A DNA stretch of 5,059 nucleotides from Anaerolineae bacterium (GTDB taxonomy: Bacteria > Chloroflexota > Anaerolineae > E26-bin7): positions 1-5,059 of the forward strand of contig JAOZOT010000278.1 of assembly GCA_029933115.1 (NCBI GenBank), read 5' to 3'. Under the pieces are notes generated by a model. That model saw only the letters and a list, made by a program, of their open reading frames with translations. It ran no database searches and was not told the DNA's origin. This document shows, piece after piece, positions 1 to 5,016 of this stretch. Each line of letters opens with the position of its first letter. Positions within the stretch are counted from its first letter, which is position 1. A program made the position numbers and the translations under genes.

Positions 1-5
1 GAAGA

Positions 6-34
6 ATTATACCTCACTATGCCTTCTAATGCAA
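6..34 (-). promoter_or_regulatory. Predicted sigma70-type promoter facing out of the left edge
   Basis: On the minus strand, TTGCAT (29-34) is followed after exactly 17 bases by TATAAT (6-11), a perfect -10 hexamer with a 4/6 -35 hexamer. The transcript would begin at about the first base of the window and run left, so it should serve a minus-strand gene or RNA outside this window. No product can be named. The optimal spacing in otherwise GC-rich DNA makes chance less likely. Confidence 0.6.
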
Positions 35-36
35 TT

Positions 37-89
37 AGCACCCTGGAGCGGGTCGGATAGCGACGCGCTCTAAAGTAGGGTGCTTTTTT
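37..89 (+). terminator. Long plus-strand intrinsic terminator-type hairpin
   Basis: The outer stem AGCACCCT (37-44) pairs with AGGGTGCT (77-84). The inner stems are GAGCG (46-50) with CGCTC (66-70) and GTCG (52-55) with CGAC (61-64), around a GATAG loop (56-60). Six T residues (84-89) follow directly, as in a Rho-independent terminator read rightwards. The nearest candidate transcript would enter from left of the window, because every gene here is on the other strand. It could end a plus-strand gene or small RNA, or stop antisense transcription towards the PAP2 gene. Confidence 0.6.
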
Positions 90-115
90 GACGACGGCGA
101 AGCCGCCGCCAAAAA
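85..115. repeat. Perfectly nested inverted repeat with T5/A5 arms
   Basis: T5 (85-89) and A5 (111-115) flank a GC-rich palindrome (90-110) with a three-base GAA/TTC loop (99-101). On the minus strand the whole 14-bp stem can pair, with two G-U wobbles; on the plus strand those positions are A-C mismatches. Its left arm is the T-tract of the 37-89 hairpin, and its A5 arm is, on the other strand, the T-tract of the 111-134 hairpin. The three structures therefore share sequence. Confidence 0.5.
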
Positions 116-134
116 CACGAGTTCTTCCTCTCGT
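111..134 (-). terminator. Weak candidate intrinsic terminator of the lipoprotein-dnaN-PAP2 unit
   Basis: On the minus strand ACGAG (130-134), an eight-base loop and CTCGT (117-121) form a short 5-bp stem. One G and five T residues (111-115) follow. It lies about 40 bases past the PAP2 stop codon, where a terminator would be expected. The stem is short and only moderately GC-rich, so efficiency is uncertain. A Rho-dependent stop in the C-rich stretch before it is an alternative. Confidence 0.4.
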
Positions 135-143
135 TCAGCAAAA

Positions 144-165
144 GGGGAAAAGGGAAGGGTGGGGG
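144..165 (+). other. G-quadruplex motif; C-rich tract on the transcribed sense strand
   Basis: Four G runs (144-147, 152-154, 157-159, 161-165), separated by loops of 4, 2 and 1 bases, meet the usual G3+N1-7 quadruplex pattern on the plus strand. That is the template strand for the PAP2 transcript. The matching RNA (about 140-172, minus) is C-rich and almost free of G, the composition typical of Rho utilisation sites. It begins within 15 bases of the PAP2 stop codon. Confidence 0.5.
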
Positions 166-175
166 AAAAGTCTAC

Positions 176-1096
176 TTACCGTTCGGCCAGGGAGATGGTA
201 ACAAAGAGCCACGGGGCCAGGAAGGCCATGGAAAAACCAACCAGGCTGTAGCGGACCATCCGCAGGGTGATGGCTATGGGGTGGGACACTTCCCCTGGGA
301 GTGCGACCTTGAGCCCCAGGTAGAAGGTAACGACCAGGACCATACCCACAATGAACCTGAGCCCACGCTTCCACCACAGGCCATTCACCTTGAAGCGGAT
401 GTACTCTCGCTCCAGAATGAAGCCTATGCTCATGCCCAGGACCGTGCCCATGGTGGTGGCTGCGATCTTGGCCGGGTATGTCCCGTCTACGTCGAAAGGA
501 TGCACGAACAATAGCGCCAGCGGGACGACTACGGACAAGGCCAGCTTGATGGGCAGGGACAGGTCGAAACGCCGTTCCTCGATGGTTCCCACGAGCCGGC
601 TATAGGCGACGAGCAGCAGCAGGCCAATCAGCACCCCGCCCACGACGTCTTGGGGAAAATGCACCCCCACGTATATCCGCGAGAAGGCGATGAGCACGAT
701 CAGCACAACAGCCACTGCGCTGAATATCTTGTGGTGGAGTCTGATGGCCAGATACCCCCAGTTGACCACGGCACTCTGGGCGTGGTTGCTGGGAAAAGAG
801 GGACTGGTCTCTGTTCTGAGGAGGACGAGGCGGGGGTCAGAGGGACGGGGCAGGCGAAAAGTCAGTTTGATTACAGAGTTGAGGTAGGGAGAGAAAATAG
901 AGATGTAAGCCAGGCTGACCCCCACCTGTTTGCTCAGGCACCAATAGATAAACGGCAGAAAGAGCAGGTAGAATTCTTCCTCGCCGAGGGAGGTAGCGGC
1001 CAGGAAGAGAGCGTCGAAGAAAGGATGACGAAAGGACTGGACCCAGAGGATGACCCCTGTGCCCCAAGGCATCAGCGAAGCCAGAAGCTCGCCCAT
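176..1096 (-). CDS. PAP2-family integral membrane phosphatase with C-terminal membrane extension
   Basis: This is a 306-residue PAP2 superfamily phosphatase. Members remove phosphate from lipid phosphates such as phosphatidate or undecaprenyl diphosphate at the membrane; the substrate here cannot be read from sequence. All three signature motifs are intact: K77-x6-R84-P85, P102-S103-N104-H105 (a variant of PSGH), and S139-R140 with H146 and D150. Hydrophobic segments surround the motifs. After about residue 168 come roughly 135 further residues with about four more hydrophobic stretches, longer than a minimal PAP2 domain. The start at 1096 is preferred because AGGAG lies 8 bases upstream; the ATG at 1102 (two extra residues) is only 2 bases from it. 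The gene is last in the lipoprotein-dnaN unit, 75 bases after the dnaN stop codon. Family is certain, role is not. Confidence 0.9.
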   Translation of the reverse strand: MGELLASLMPWGTGVILWVQSFRHPFFDALFLAATSLGEEEFYLLFLPFIYWCLSKQVGVSLAYISIFSPYLNSVIKLTFRLPRPSDPRLVLLRTETSPSFPSNHAQSAVVNWGYLAIRLHHKIFSAVAVVLIVLIAFSRIYVGVHFPQDVVGGVLIGLLLLVAYSRLVGTIEERRFDLSLPIKLALSVVVPLALLFVHPFDVDGTYPAKIAATTMGTVLGMSIGFILEREYIRFKVNGLWWKRGLRFIVGMVLVVTFYLGLKVALPGEVSHPIAITLRMVRYSLVGFSMAFLAPWLFVTISLAER

Positions 1097-1171
1097 GGTC
1101 ATATCTCCTCGCTACTCCTTCGGCGGGGGGTACAGAATGGCGGACCTCCCGGTCAGGGCTCTGATCACCGC

Positions 1172-2305
1172 TCAGCGCGAGATGTGCATCGGCATGATGA
1201 CGTGCGTAAAGTCCTCCGATCCGACCGGCTTGATGACGCCAGGGCTCGAGGCGGTGGTGGTTTCCAACGCTACCTGGGCTGCGTCCACCACAGAGAGGAC
1301 ATCAATGAGGTACTTGGCGTTGAAGGCAATCTCTATTTCCTCTCCTTCGACCACGGCGTCAATTTCGCCCACGTTGTCACCTACCTCGGCTGAGGTAGCG
1401 GTCAGGGTTACGCGGCCGGGAGCCAATTCTCCCCCAGGGACGATTTCCAGACGGACGATGTTGGCTGCGTCACGGGCAAAAATGTTGGCCGTCTTGGCTG
1501 CCTTGAGAAAGTCGCCGGTGCTGACCACCGTGCGCGTGGAGTAGCTTTTGGGGATGATCTGATTATAGTCCGGAAAGTTGCCCTCAATGAGTTGAGATAC
1601 CAGGTCAACGTTCGCCAGGTGGAAGATGGCTTGATTGCGGGCCGGAGTTATGGTGACTTCGATGGGCTGCTCTTGCTCGCCGCTGATACGGGAGAGCTCG
1701 GCCAGAGCCCGGGCGGGGACAATCACCGTTATGGGTTCAGAAACGGGCTCGGAAAGACGGGCTGTGCGCACCGAGAGGCGAAAGCCGTCGGCCGCGGCCA
1801 GAGTCAGTTGCTCGCCCTGGAACTTGGCCAACACACCGGTTAAAATGGGGCGGCTTTCGTCCGTGGCGGCGGCAAAGACCACCTGGTCAATCATCTGACG
1901 CAGCAATGAGGGATCGAGACTGATTTTGCTGTCCTCACCTGCTGTGGGGATCAATGGGAACTCTTGGGCGTCAATGCCTTTGATGTTGGCCTCGAAACGG
2001 GCGCACTTGAGGTTAAGGGTCTGAGTCCGTACAGTCAACTCCATGTCAATGCGCTCTGGGGGCAAAGAGTTGACGAAATCGGTGAGGAGTCTGGCCGGTA
2101 CCGTAATGCTGCCCTCCTCCTCCACTTTGGCGCCGATCCAGCAGACTATACCTATCTCCAGATTGGTGGCCGAGAGTTTTAATCGGGCTCCATCAGTAGC
2201 CAGCATGACGTTGGAAAGCACCGGCAGTGTGCTGCGTGTGGCTACAGCCCGTCCCACGATGCTCAGGCCCTTGGCCAAATTCTCTTGCAAACAGGAAACT
2301 TTCAC
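1172..2305 (-). CDS. dnaN: DNA polymerase III subunit beta (sliding clamp)
   Basis: DnaN forms a ring-shaped homodimer around DNA that tethers the replicative polymerase and recruits ligases, mismatch-repair and translesion factors. At 377 residues it has the usual family length, with three repeated clamp folds at roughly 1-118, 127-247 and 248-377. Recognisable signatures are RSTLPVLSNVML near the N-terminus, PARLLTDFVNSLP in domain 1, RPILTGVL and AADGFRLS in domain 2, EGNFPDYNQIIP at the domain 2-3 boundary, and the C-terminal VIMPMHISR, matching the family's VMPMR-type end. The start is GTG, with AAGGAGG (2312-2318) six bases upstream; this SD overlaps the TAA stop of the lipoprotein gene, so the two are probably translationally coupled. 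There is no dnaA or recF beside it, unlike the classic origin arrangement. No defects were seen. Confidence 0.97.
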   Translation of the reverse strand: MKVSCLQENLAKGLSIVGRAVATRSTLPVLSNVMLATDGARLKLSATNLEIGIVCWIGAKVEEEGSITVPARLLTDFVNSLPPERIDMELTVRTQTLNLKCARFEANIKGIDAQEFPLIPTAGEDSKISLDPSLLRQMIDQVVFAAATDESRPILTGVLAKFQGEQLTLAAADGFRLSVRTARLSEPVSEPITVIVPARALAELSRISGEQEQPIEVTITPARNQAIFHLANVDLVSQLIEGNFPDYNQIIPKSYSTRTVVSTGDFLKAAKTANIFARDAANIVRLEIVPGGELAPGRVTLTATSAEVGDNVGEIDAVVEGEEIEIAFNAKYLIDVLSVVDAAQVALETTTASSPGVIKPVGSEDFTHVIMPMHISR

Positions 2306-2311
2306 CCTTCA

Positions 2312-2318
2312 CCTCCTT
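2312..2318 (-). promoter_or_regulatory. dnaN ribosome binding site overlapping the upstream stop codon
   Basis: AAGGAGG lies six bases before the GTG start of dnaN. Its AA belongs to the TAA stop (2317-2319) of the lipoprotein gene. A ribosome ending lipoprotein synthesis therefore stands on the clamp gene's binding site, a classic arrangement for coupled translation. It also decides the GTG as the start. Confidence 0.85.
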
Positions 2319-3300
2319 ATTTCCGCTCCCGTCGCCAGGCGATGATCTCTCTCGCTTCCCTGACCAGAATCAACAAGAGGCCCAGGAATCCGGCCAGGAA
2401 GATCACTCCTATCCCCAGGCCGGTATCGGGCATCTTCCCCGCCGGTGCGCCGCTTGAGGCTCTCAGGCTGACGTCATCCACGGTAAATTTGACATAACTA
2501 CCACGCGTGGGCCACTTTTTCCACCCCCGTATGAAAAGGGTGGTAGAGGCAGAGGTGGCTTTGAAGGTGGTGGTATAGCTCCCAAAGGTGTAGGATCCAG
2601 CGTCCAGAGGTTGCTCGTCCCAGCCCACGTCGGTCCACTCGTCCACGGCTTGCCAATCGCTTCCACCGTTGTAGTCTACCCCCCACTGTATGCGGTAGCC
2701 GTAGCTGGAGGCCTGGGCACTGCCTTCATTGGACCTGATCACCCCATGCAAAGTGAGTTCGTAGCTGACTCCTGGAACCGTGGCAACGGTCTGGTAGATG
2801 CCGACGTAACGGTCAAAGACTCCTGCGTCCCAGATTTCCATGTGTTGAGCGTGATTCCCATCCCAGACCAAAGCAGGCCACGTCTCGTCGGCCCAGCCAA
2901 ATTTGGCGTCGCCGTTGTTGAAGGCGTGCCACCCCACGCCCACCCCGTCCTCGAACCCTTCCTCGAAGCTACCGTTGGTCAGAGCTTCCACCTGGCTCAC
3001 CGCCGGTAGGGCAGTGCTGGGCAATCCAAGGGTGGCTATCGGGGTAGGGGTGTTGGTAGGCGTGGCCGTGGGTGCGGGCCCTTCTGGCGTTGCTACCACC
3101 ACAGGGGTATTGGTGGGTTTGGGGGGAGAGGGTGTGCCCGGTGGCGGGGCTTCTGGGGGGGTGACCACTGCTGCCAGTGTGGCTGTGGGTGCCGGTCCTC
3201 GTCCGCCTACGAAAGGTATGTCGCAGGCGGCAACCGCCAGCACCACCACTAGCAGGATGGGGAGACACTTCAGGGCTTTGGGCAGGGTTTTGCTCGTCAT
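2317..3300 (-). CDS. Predicted surface lipoprotein: Pro/Thr linker, beta-sandwich-like domain, sortase-like C-terminus
   Basis: This 327-residue secreted protein has no function I can name. Residues 1-25 are a lipoprotein signal peptide (basic start, hydrophobic core, lipobox VAAC) with lipidation expected at C26. Residues 35-100 are a low-complexity Pro/Thr/Ala linker. Residues 105-281 look like a carbohydrate-binding-module or galactose-binding-like jelly roll: it opens with NGSFE (109-113) and a Trp/Gly-rich strand, and closes with FTVDDVSL (272-279). The C-terminus has MPDTG (290-294), a hydrophobic span (about 296-313) and an Arg/Lys-rich tail, resembling an LPXTG cell-wall sorting signal. 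The start at 3300 is chosen for the SD AAGGAGG (3306-3312) five bases upstream and the signal peptide right after it. It is first in the unit with dnaN and PAP2. Ligand and sortase use are inference. Confidence 0.8.
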   Translation of the reverse strand: MTSKTLPKALKCLPILLVVVLAVAACDIPFVGGRGPAPTATLAAVVTPPEAPPPGTPSPPKPTNTPVVVATPEGPAPTATPTNTPTPIATLGLPSTALPAVSQVEALTNGSFEEGFEDGVGVGWHAFNNGDAKFGWADETWPALVWDGNHAQHMEIWDAGVFDRYVGIYQTVATVPGVSYELTLHGVIRSNEGSAQASSYGYRIQWGVDYNGGSDWQAVDEWTDVGWDEQPLDAGSYTFGSYTTTFKATSASTTLFIRGWKKWPTRGSYVKFTVDDVSLRASSGAPAGKMPDTGLGIGVIFLAGFLGLLLILVREAREIIAWRRERK

Positions 3301-3305
3301 GACAA

Positions 3306-3312
3306 CCTCCTT
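3306..3312 (-). promoter_or_regulatory. Ribosome binding site of the lipoprotein gene
   Basis: AAGGAGG is five bases before the ATG at 3300. It fixes this start rather than the in-frame ATG at 3426, which lies upstream of the promoter and inside an insertion's target duplication. Confidence 0.85.
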
Positions 3313-3365
3313 ACTGGGTCCACCTCTTACCGCCCTTTGGGTGGCTTCTTCTGACCGATCTGCTG

Positions 3366-3380
3366 GTGTCGAGGAGACAC
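3366..3380 (-). promoter_or_regulatory. Hairpin at the predicted 5' end of the lipoprotein-dnaN mRNA
   Basis: GTGTC (3376-3380) and GACAC (3366-3370) form a 5-bp stem around the loop TCCTC, only a few bases after the predicted transcription start. CTCCT, made of the last stem base and the loop, is complementary to AGGAG in the gene's own Shine-Dalgarno sequence about 60 bases downstream. A 5' hairpin often stabilises mRNA. A loop-to-SD interaction is possible but unproven. Confidence 0.35.
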
Positions 3381-3390
3381 TTATGTATAT

Positions 3391-3419
3391 ATAATAACAC
3401 TCTTTTGCTTTTTTGGCAA
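3391..3419 (-). promoter_or_regulatory. Predicted sigma70-type promoter of the lipoprotein-dnaN-PAP2 unit
   Basis: TTGCCA (3414-3419) and TATTAT (3391-3396) each match the consensus at five of six positions and are 17 bases apart. The expected start is near 3384, giving a leader of about 84 bases before the lipoprotein ATG. An A-rich spacer adds to the fit. The -35 box lies only 3 bases from the target duplication of the neighbouring insertion, so sequence that could act as an UP element was changed when the insertion arrived. Confidence 0.7.
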
Positions 3420-3422
3420 GAC

Positions 3423-3430
3423 CCAATTAC
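3423..3430. repeat. Target site duplication, left copy
   Basis: CCAATTAC directly abuts the left inverted repeat of the 3431-3576 element. An identical copy abuts the right inverted repeat at 3577-3584. Confidence 0.85.
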
Positions 3431-3444
3431 CTTGACTTTACCCA
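3431..3444 (+). repeat. Left terminal inverted repeat of the MITE
   Basis: This 14-bp arm has no mismatch to the right arm. It contains a TTGACT hexamer resembling a -35 box, but no matching -10 box lies at the proper distance. Confidence 0.85.
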
Positions 3445-3448
3445 CATC

Positions 3449-3494
3449 GTGAGGGGTGACAGGAAGCCCTCGGTGAAGCCGGGGGAGCCCTCAC
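3449..3494 (+). other. Two-tier hairpin inside the MITE
   Basis: GTGAGGG (3449-3455) pairs with CCCTCAC (3488-3494). Within it, CCCTCGG (3467-3473) pairs with CCGGGGG (3479-3485) around TGAAG, using one G-U pair on the plus strand. The outer stem shares bases 3491-3494 with the next hairpin (3491-3526), so the two exclude each other. Confidence 0.5.
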
Positions 3495-3526
3495 AGTTGC
3501 CCCAGCCTTTTCTGAGCCGGCTGTGA
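3491..3526 (+). other. Alternative hairpin inside the MITE
   Basis: TCACAGTTG (3491-3499) pairs with CGGCTGTGA (3518-3526), nine pairs on the plus strand including two G-U wobbles. The wobbles would be mismatches in minus-strand RNA, which hints that the plus strand is the folded form. Confidence 0.4.
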
Positions 3527-3530
3527 TCTA

Positions 3531-3550
3531 CCCCCACCTTGCGGTGGGGG
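3531..3550. other. Strong 8-bp hairpin with four-base loop inside the MITE
   Basis: CCCCCACC (3531-3538) and GGTGGGGG (3543-3550) pair perfectly around a four-base loop. On the minus strand the loop is GCAA, a stable GNRA tetraloop. There is no T-tract after it in either direction, so it is not a standard intrinsic terminator. It could still slow transcription coming from the EamA gene. Confidence 0.6.
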
Positions 3551-3562
3551 CTTCAGGATTTA

Positions 3563-3576
3563 TGGGTAAAGTCAAG
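3563..3576 (-). repeat. Right terminal inverted repeat of the MITE
   Basis: This is the exact reverse complement of the left arm at 3431-3444. The right target-site copy follows directly. Confidence 0.85.
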
Positions 3577-3584
3577 CCAATTAC
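3577..3584. repeat. Target site duplication, right copy
   Basis: CCAATTAC directly follows the right inverted repeat and is identical to 3423-3430. The match stops at exactly eight bases. Confidence 0.85.
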
Positions 3585-3646
3585 ACATTGCCCTAACGTG
3601 CAGGCTTTGACCGGTCTTAAGGAAGGAAACCAGCCCCTTCTTATCC

Positions 3647-4510
3647 CTAACCCGCTACCCCGATGAGCAACACGCCGCTGAAGACCAGAGATGAGGCCAG
3701 AACTCTGATGGCCCCATAAGACTCCTTCAGCAGAAGGGCACCCAGCAGAGCTACAAAGATGACGTTCACGCTGCGCACCGAGCCAACATAGCTTACGTAG
3801 CTCAGGCGCATGGCAGCGAGAGCCAGAAAGTAGCTCAGGAGGACAGAGAGCCCCGCCACCCCAATGCCCAGCTTGCTGACCCGCCATTCGGCCACCAAAT
3901 GAGCCCTATGCTCCGTCAGCAAAATGTACGGCGTGAAGGAAAACAAGGTGACAAGCAGTGTGAGGTAACCGTAAGCGAAGGGGTCTACATATCTGAGGCC
4001 CACCTTATCAATCACCGAATAAATGGAGACGCCCACACCAGCCAGCAGGGCCAACTGGGATGGCCTCTCCCTCAGAGAGCGCAGGGGTCTCAGTAGATCG
4101 GCCCTGGAGCGCACGTTGACCAGATAGAGGCCGGTTGTTACCAGCAGGATGCCTCCCAGCCCCCAGATTGTCAGCCGTTCTCCCAGGAGCAACACACCCC
4201 CCAGGGTGATCAGCAAAGGAGGCGTTCCTCTGGCCAGGGGATAGACTACCGACAGGTCCCCTTCCTCGAAGGCTTTGCCCACGCTTATGAAGTAGGCCAT
4301 ATCCATCCAACCGCTGAGCAGCAGGCACAGCCAACCCCACGCTGGGATGACCGGCCGACTCAAGATCAAGGCAGGAGCATAGATGACGGCGGTGACCAGC
4401 AGGAACCACCAGGCGAAAACCTGCTTATCGGCGCTCCGCTTGTAGAAGCCATAGTACGCAGTGTGCGACAGGGCACTCAGGACAAGCAGTAGCAAGGCTG
4501 AAAGAGGCAT
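3647..4510 (-). CDS. EamA/DMT-family membrane transporter
   Basis: This is a 287-residue, very hydrophobic protein of the drug/metabolite transporter superfamily, whose members export or exchange small metabolites across the inner membrane. The substrate cannot be told from sequence. About ten membrane segments form two EamA repeats, roughly 4-132 and 153-284. The first carries the typical stretch GDLSVVYPLARGTPPLL (84-100) and the GE pair (110-111). The second has the parallel stretch VSYVGSVRSVNVIFVALLG (239-257), with KES in place of GE near 262-264. The length is normal for the family. The start at 4510 is chosen because the hydrophobic first segment begins there; reading further upstream in this frame gives a polar Arg-rich translation antisense-like to nothing but overlapping dtd in another frame. 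No good SD precedes it (GGTCAGAG is weak), and a terminator lies 20 bases upstream. Confidence 0.88.
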   Translation of the reverse strand: MPLSALLLLVLSALSHTAYYGFYKRSADKQVFAWWFLLVTAVIYAPALILSRPVIPAWGWLCLLLSGWMDMAYFISVGKAFEEGDLSVVYPLARGTPPLLITLGGVLLLGERLTIWGLGGILLVTTGLYLVNVRSRADLLRPLRSLRERPSQLALLAGVGVSIYSVIDKVGLRYVDPFAYGYLTLLVTLFSFTPYILLTEHRAHLVAEWRVSKLGIGVAGLSVLLSYFLALAAMRLSYVSYVGSVRSVNVIFVALLGALLLKESYGAIRVLASSLVFSGVLLIGVAG

Positions 4511-4530
4511 GGCGACATATTCTCTGACCA

Positions 4531-4553
4531 AAAAAGCCCCGGCGATTGGGGCT
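4531..4553 (-). terminator. Intrinsic terminator of dtd, overlapping its stop codon
   Basis: On the minus strand AGCCCC (4548-4553) pairs with GGGGCT (4535-4540) around a 7-base loop. A run of six T residues (4530-4535), whose first T closes the stem, follows. The AG of the dtd TAG stop is the first part of the stem. It should end most dtd transcripts just before the EamA start at 4510, so read-through or a promoter within dtd would be needed for the transporter. Confidence 0.75.
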
Positions 4554-4989
4554 ATTTCTCTAACACGATCGTTACCGGCCCGTCGTTGTGAATCTCCACC
4601 AGCATCATGGCCCGGAACACGCCGGTCTCTACGGTTAGCCCCTCCTCGCGCAGGCATTGGACAAAAAAATCCACAAGAGGTTCGGCTTCCTCTGGTGGAG
4701 CGGCCTCGGTGAAGCTTGGCCGAAAGCCCTTGCGGACGTTGCCATAGAGGGTGAATTGTGAAACGACCAAGGCTGCGCCTCCGACGTCCAAAGCTGAAAG
4801 ATTCATCTTTCCCTGCTCGTCGGCGAATACGCGCAGATTGGCTATCTTGTGAGCCAGCCACCCTGCTTCGGCCTCGCTGTCACCTCTCCTGACTCCCAGC
4901 AGGACAACCAATCCCGGTCCGATGGCCCCTACCACTTTGTCGTCAACGCTCACCGCAGCCTGCTTCACCCGCTGTACCACTGCTCGCAT
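4552..4989 (-). CDS. dtd: D-aminoacyl-tRNA deacylase
   Basis: Dtd hydrolyses D-amino acids (and mischarged glycine) from tRNA, preventing their use in protein synthesis; it acts as a cytosolic homodimer. The product has 145 residues, the standard length. It begins MRAVVQRV, the typical N-terminus, and has both active-site motifs: SQFTLYG (77-83) and NDGPVT (135-140). The latter holds the Gly-Pro motif that screens substrate chirality. The stretch TGVFRAMM (122-129) corresponds to the family's TG-x-F-x-A-x-M region. The start at 4989 (ATG) is preferred, with AAGGAG six bases upstream; the GTG directly before it, at 4992, is too close to that SD. It is followed by a terminator and the EamA gene. 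Confidence 0.96.
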   Translation of the reverse strand: MRAVVQRVKQAAVSVDDKVVGAIGPGLVVLLGVRRGDSEAEAGWLAHKIANLRVFADEQGKMNLSALDVGGAALVVSQFTLYGNVRKGFRPSFTEAAPPEEAEPLVDFFVQCLREEGLTVETGVFRAMMLVEIHNDGPVTIVLEK

Positions 4990-5016
4990 CACCTGCTCCT
5001 TCCTGCGATTGCTCTG

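Larger units (their letters stand above)
3431..3576. mobile_element. 146-bp MITE-like non-autonomous insertion element
   Basis: CTTGACTTTACCCA (3431-3444) and its exact reverse complement (3563-3576) form 14-bp perfect terminal inverted repeats. They are flanked without a gap by the 8-bp direct repeat CCAATTAC. This is the hallmark of transposition by a DDE-type transposase. At 146 bp it cannot encode one, so it would be moved in trans by a full-length relative elsewhere in the genome. An 8-bp duplication is known for several IS families (for example ISL3, IS66, IS256 and some IS4 and ISAs1 members); the TIR did not let me choose among them. The interior folds into hairpins at 3449-3494, 3491-3526 and 3531-3550. 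It sits between the EamA gene and the promoter of the dnaN unit. The perfect repeats suggest a fairly recent insertion. Confidence 0.85.

Noticed and set aside
1112..1168. 18-codon GTG frame between dnaN and PAP2, ending just before the PAP2 SD
   Set aside because: No SD in front of it and no similarity I can recognise; a coupling leader peptide is conceivable but unsupported.
650..1393. 247-codon open frame on the plus strand
   Set aside because: It runs antisense across the PAP2 gene and the end of dnaN, both of which have clear family motifs; its translation is polar and low in recognisable structure, and it has no convincing SD.
2903..3394. 163-codon plus-strand frame rich in Gly/Val/Ala
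   Set aside because: It is the antisense shadow of the lipoprotein's Pro/Thr linker and signal peptide.
3301..3426. 42-residue N-terminal extension of the lipoprotein to an ATG at 3426
   Set aside because: That ATG lies in the target duplication and upstream of the promoter; the strong SD and signal peptide both support the start at 3300.
3431..3576. TTGACT in the MITE ends as outward or inward -35 boxes
   Set aside because: No -10-like hexamer lies 16-18 bases from either copy; GC-rich hairpin sequence occupies that place.
3301..3646. Replication origin near dnaN
   Set aside because: No TTATNCACA-type DnaA boxes were found in this gap or in 1-175; the nearest hits (TTATCCCTA at 3641) do not match.
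4511..4861. 117-residue N-terminal extension of the EamA transporter
   Set aside because: It overlaps most of dtd in another frame, is Arg-rich and non-hydrophobic, and would be unlike any transporter of this family.
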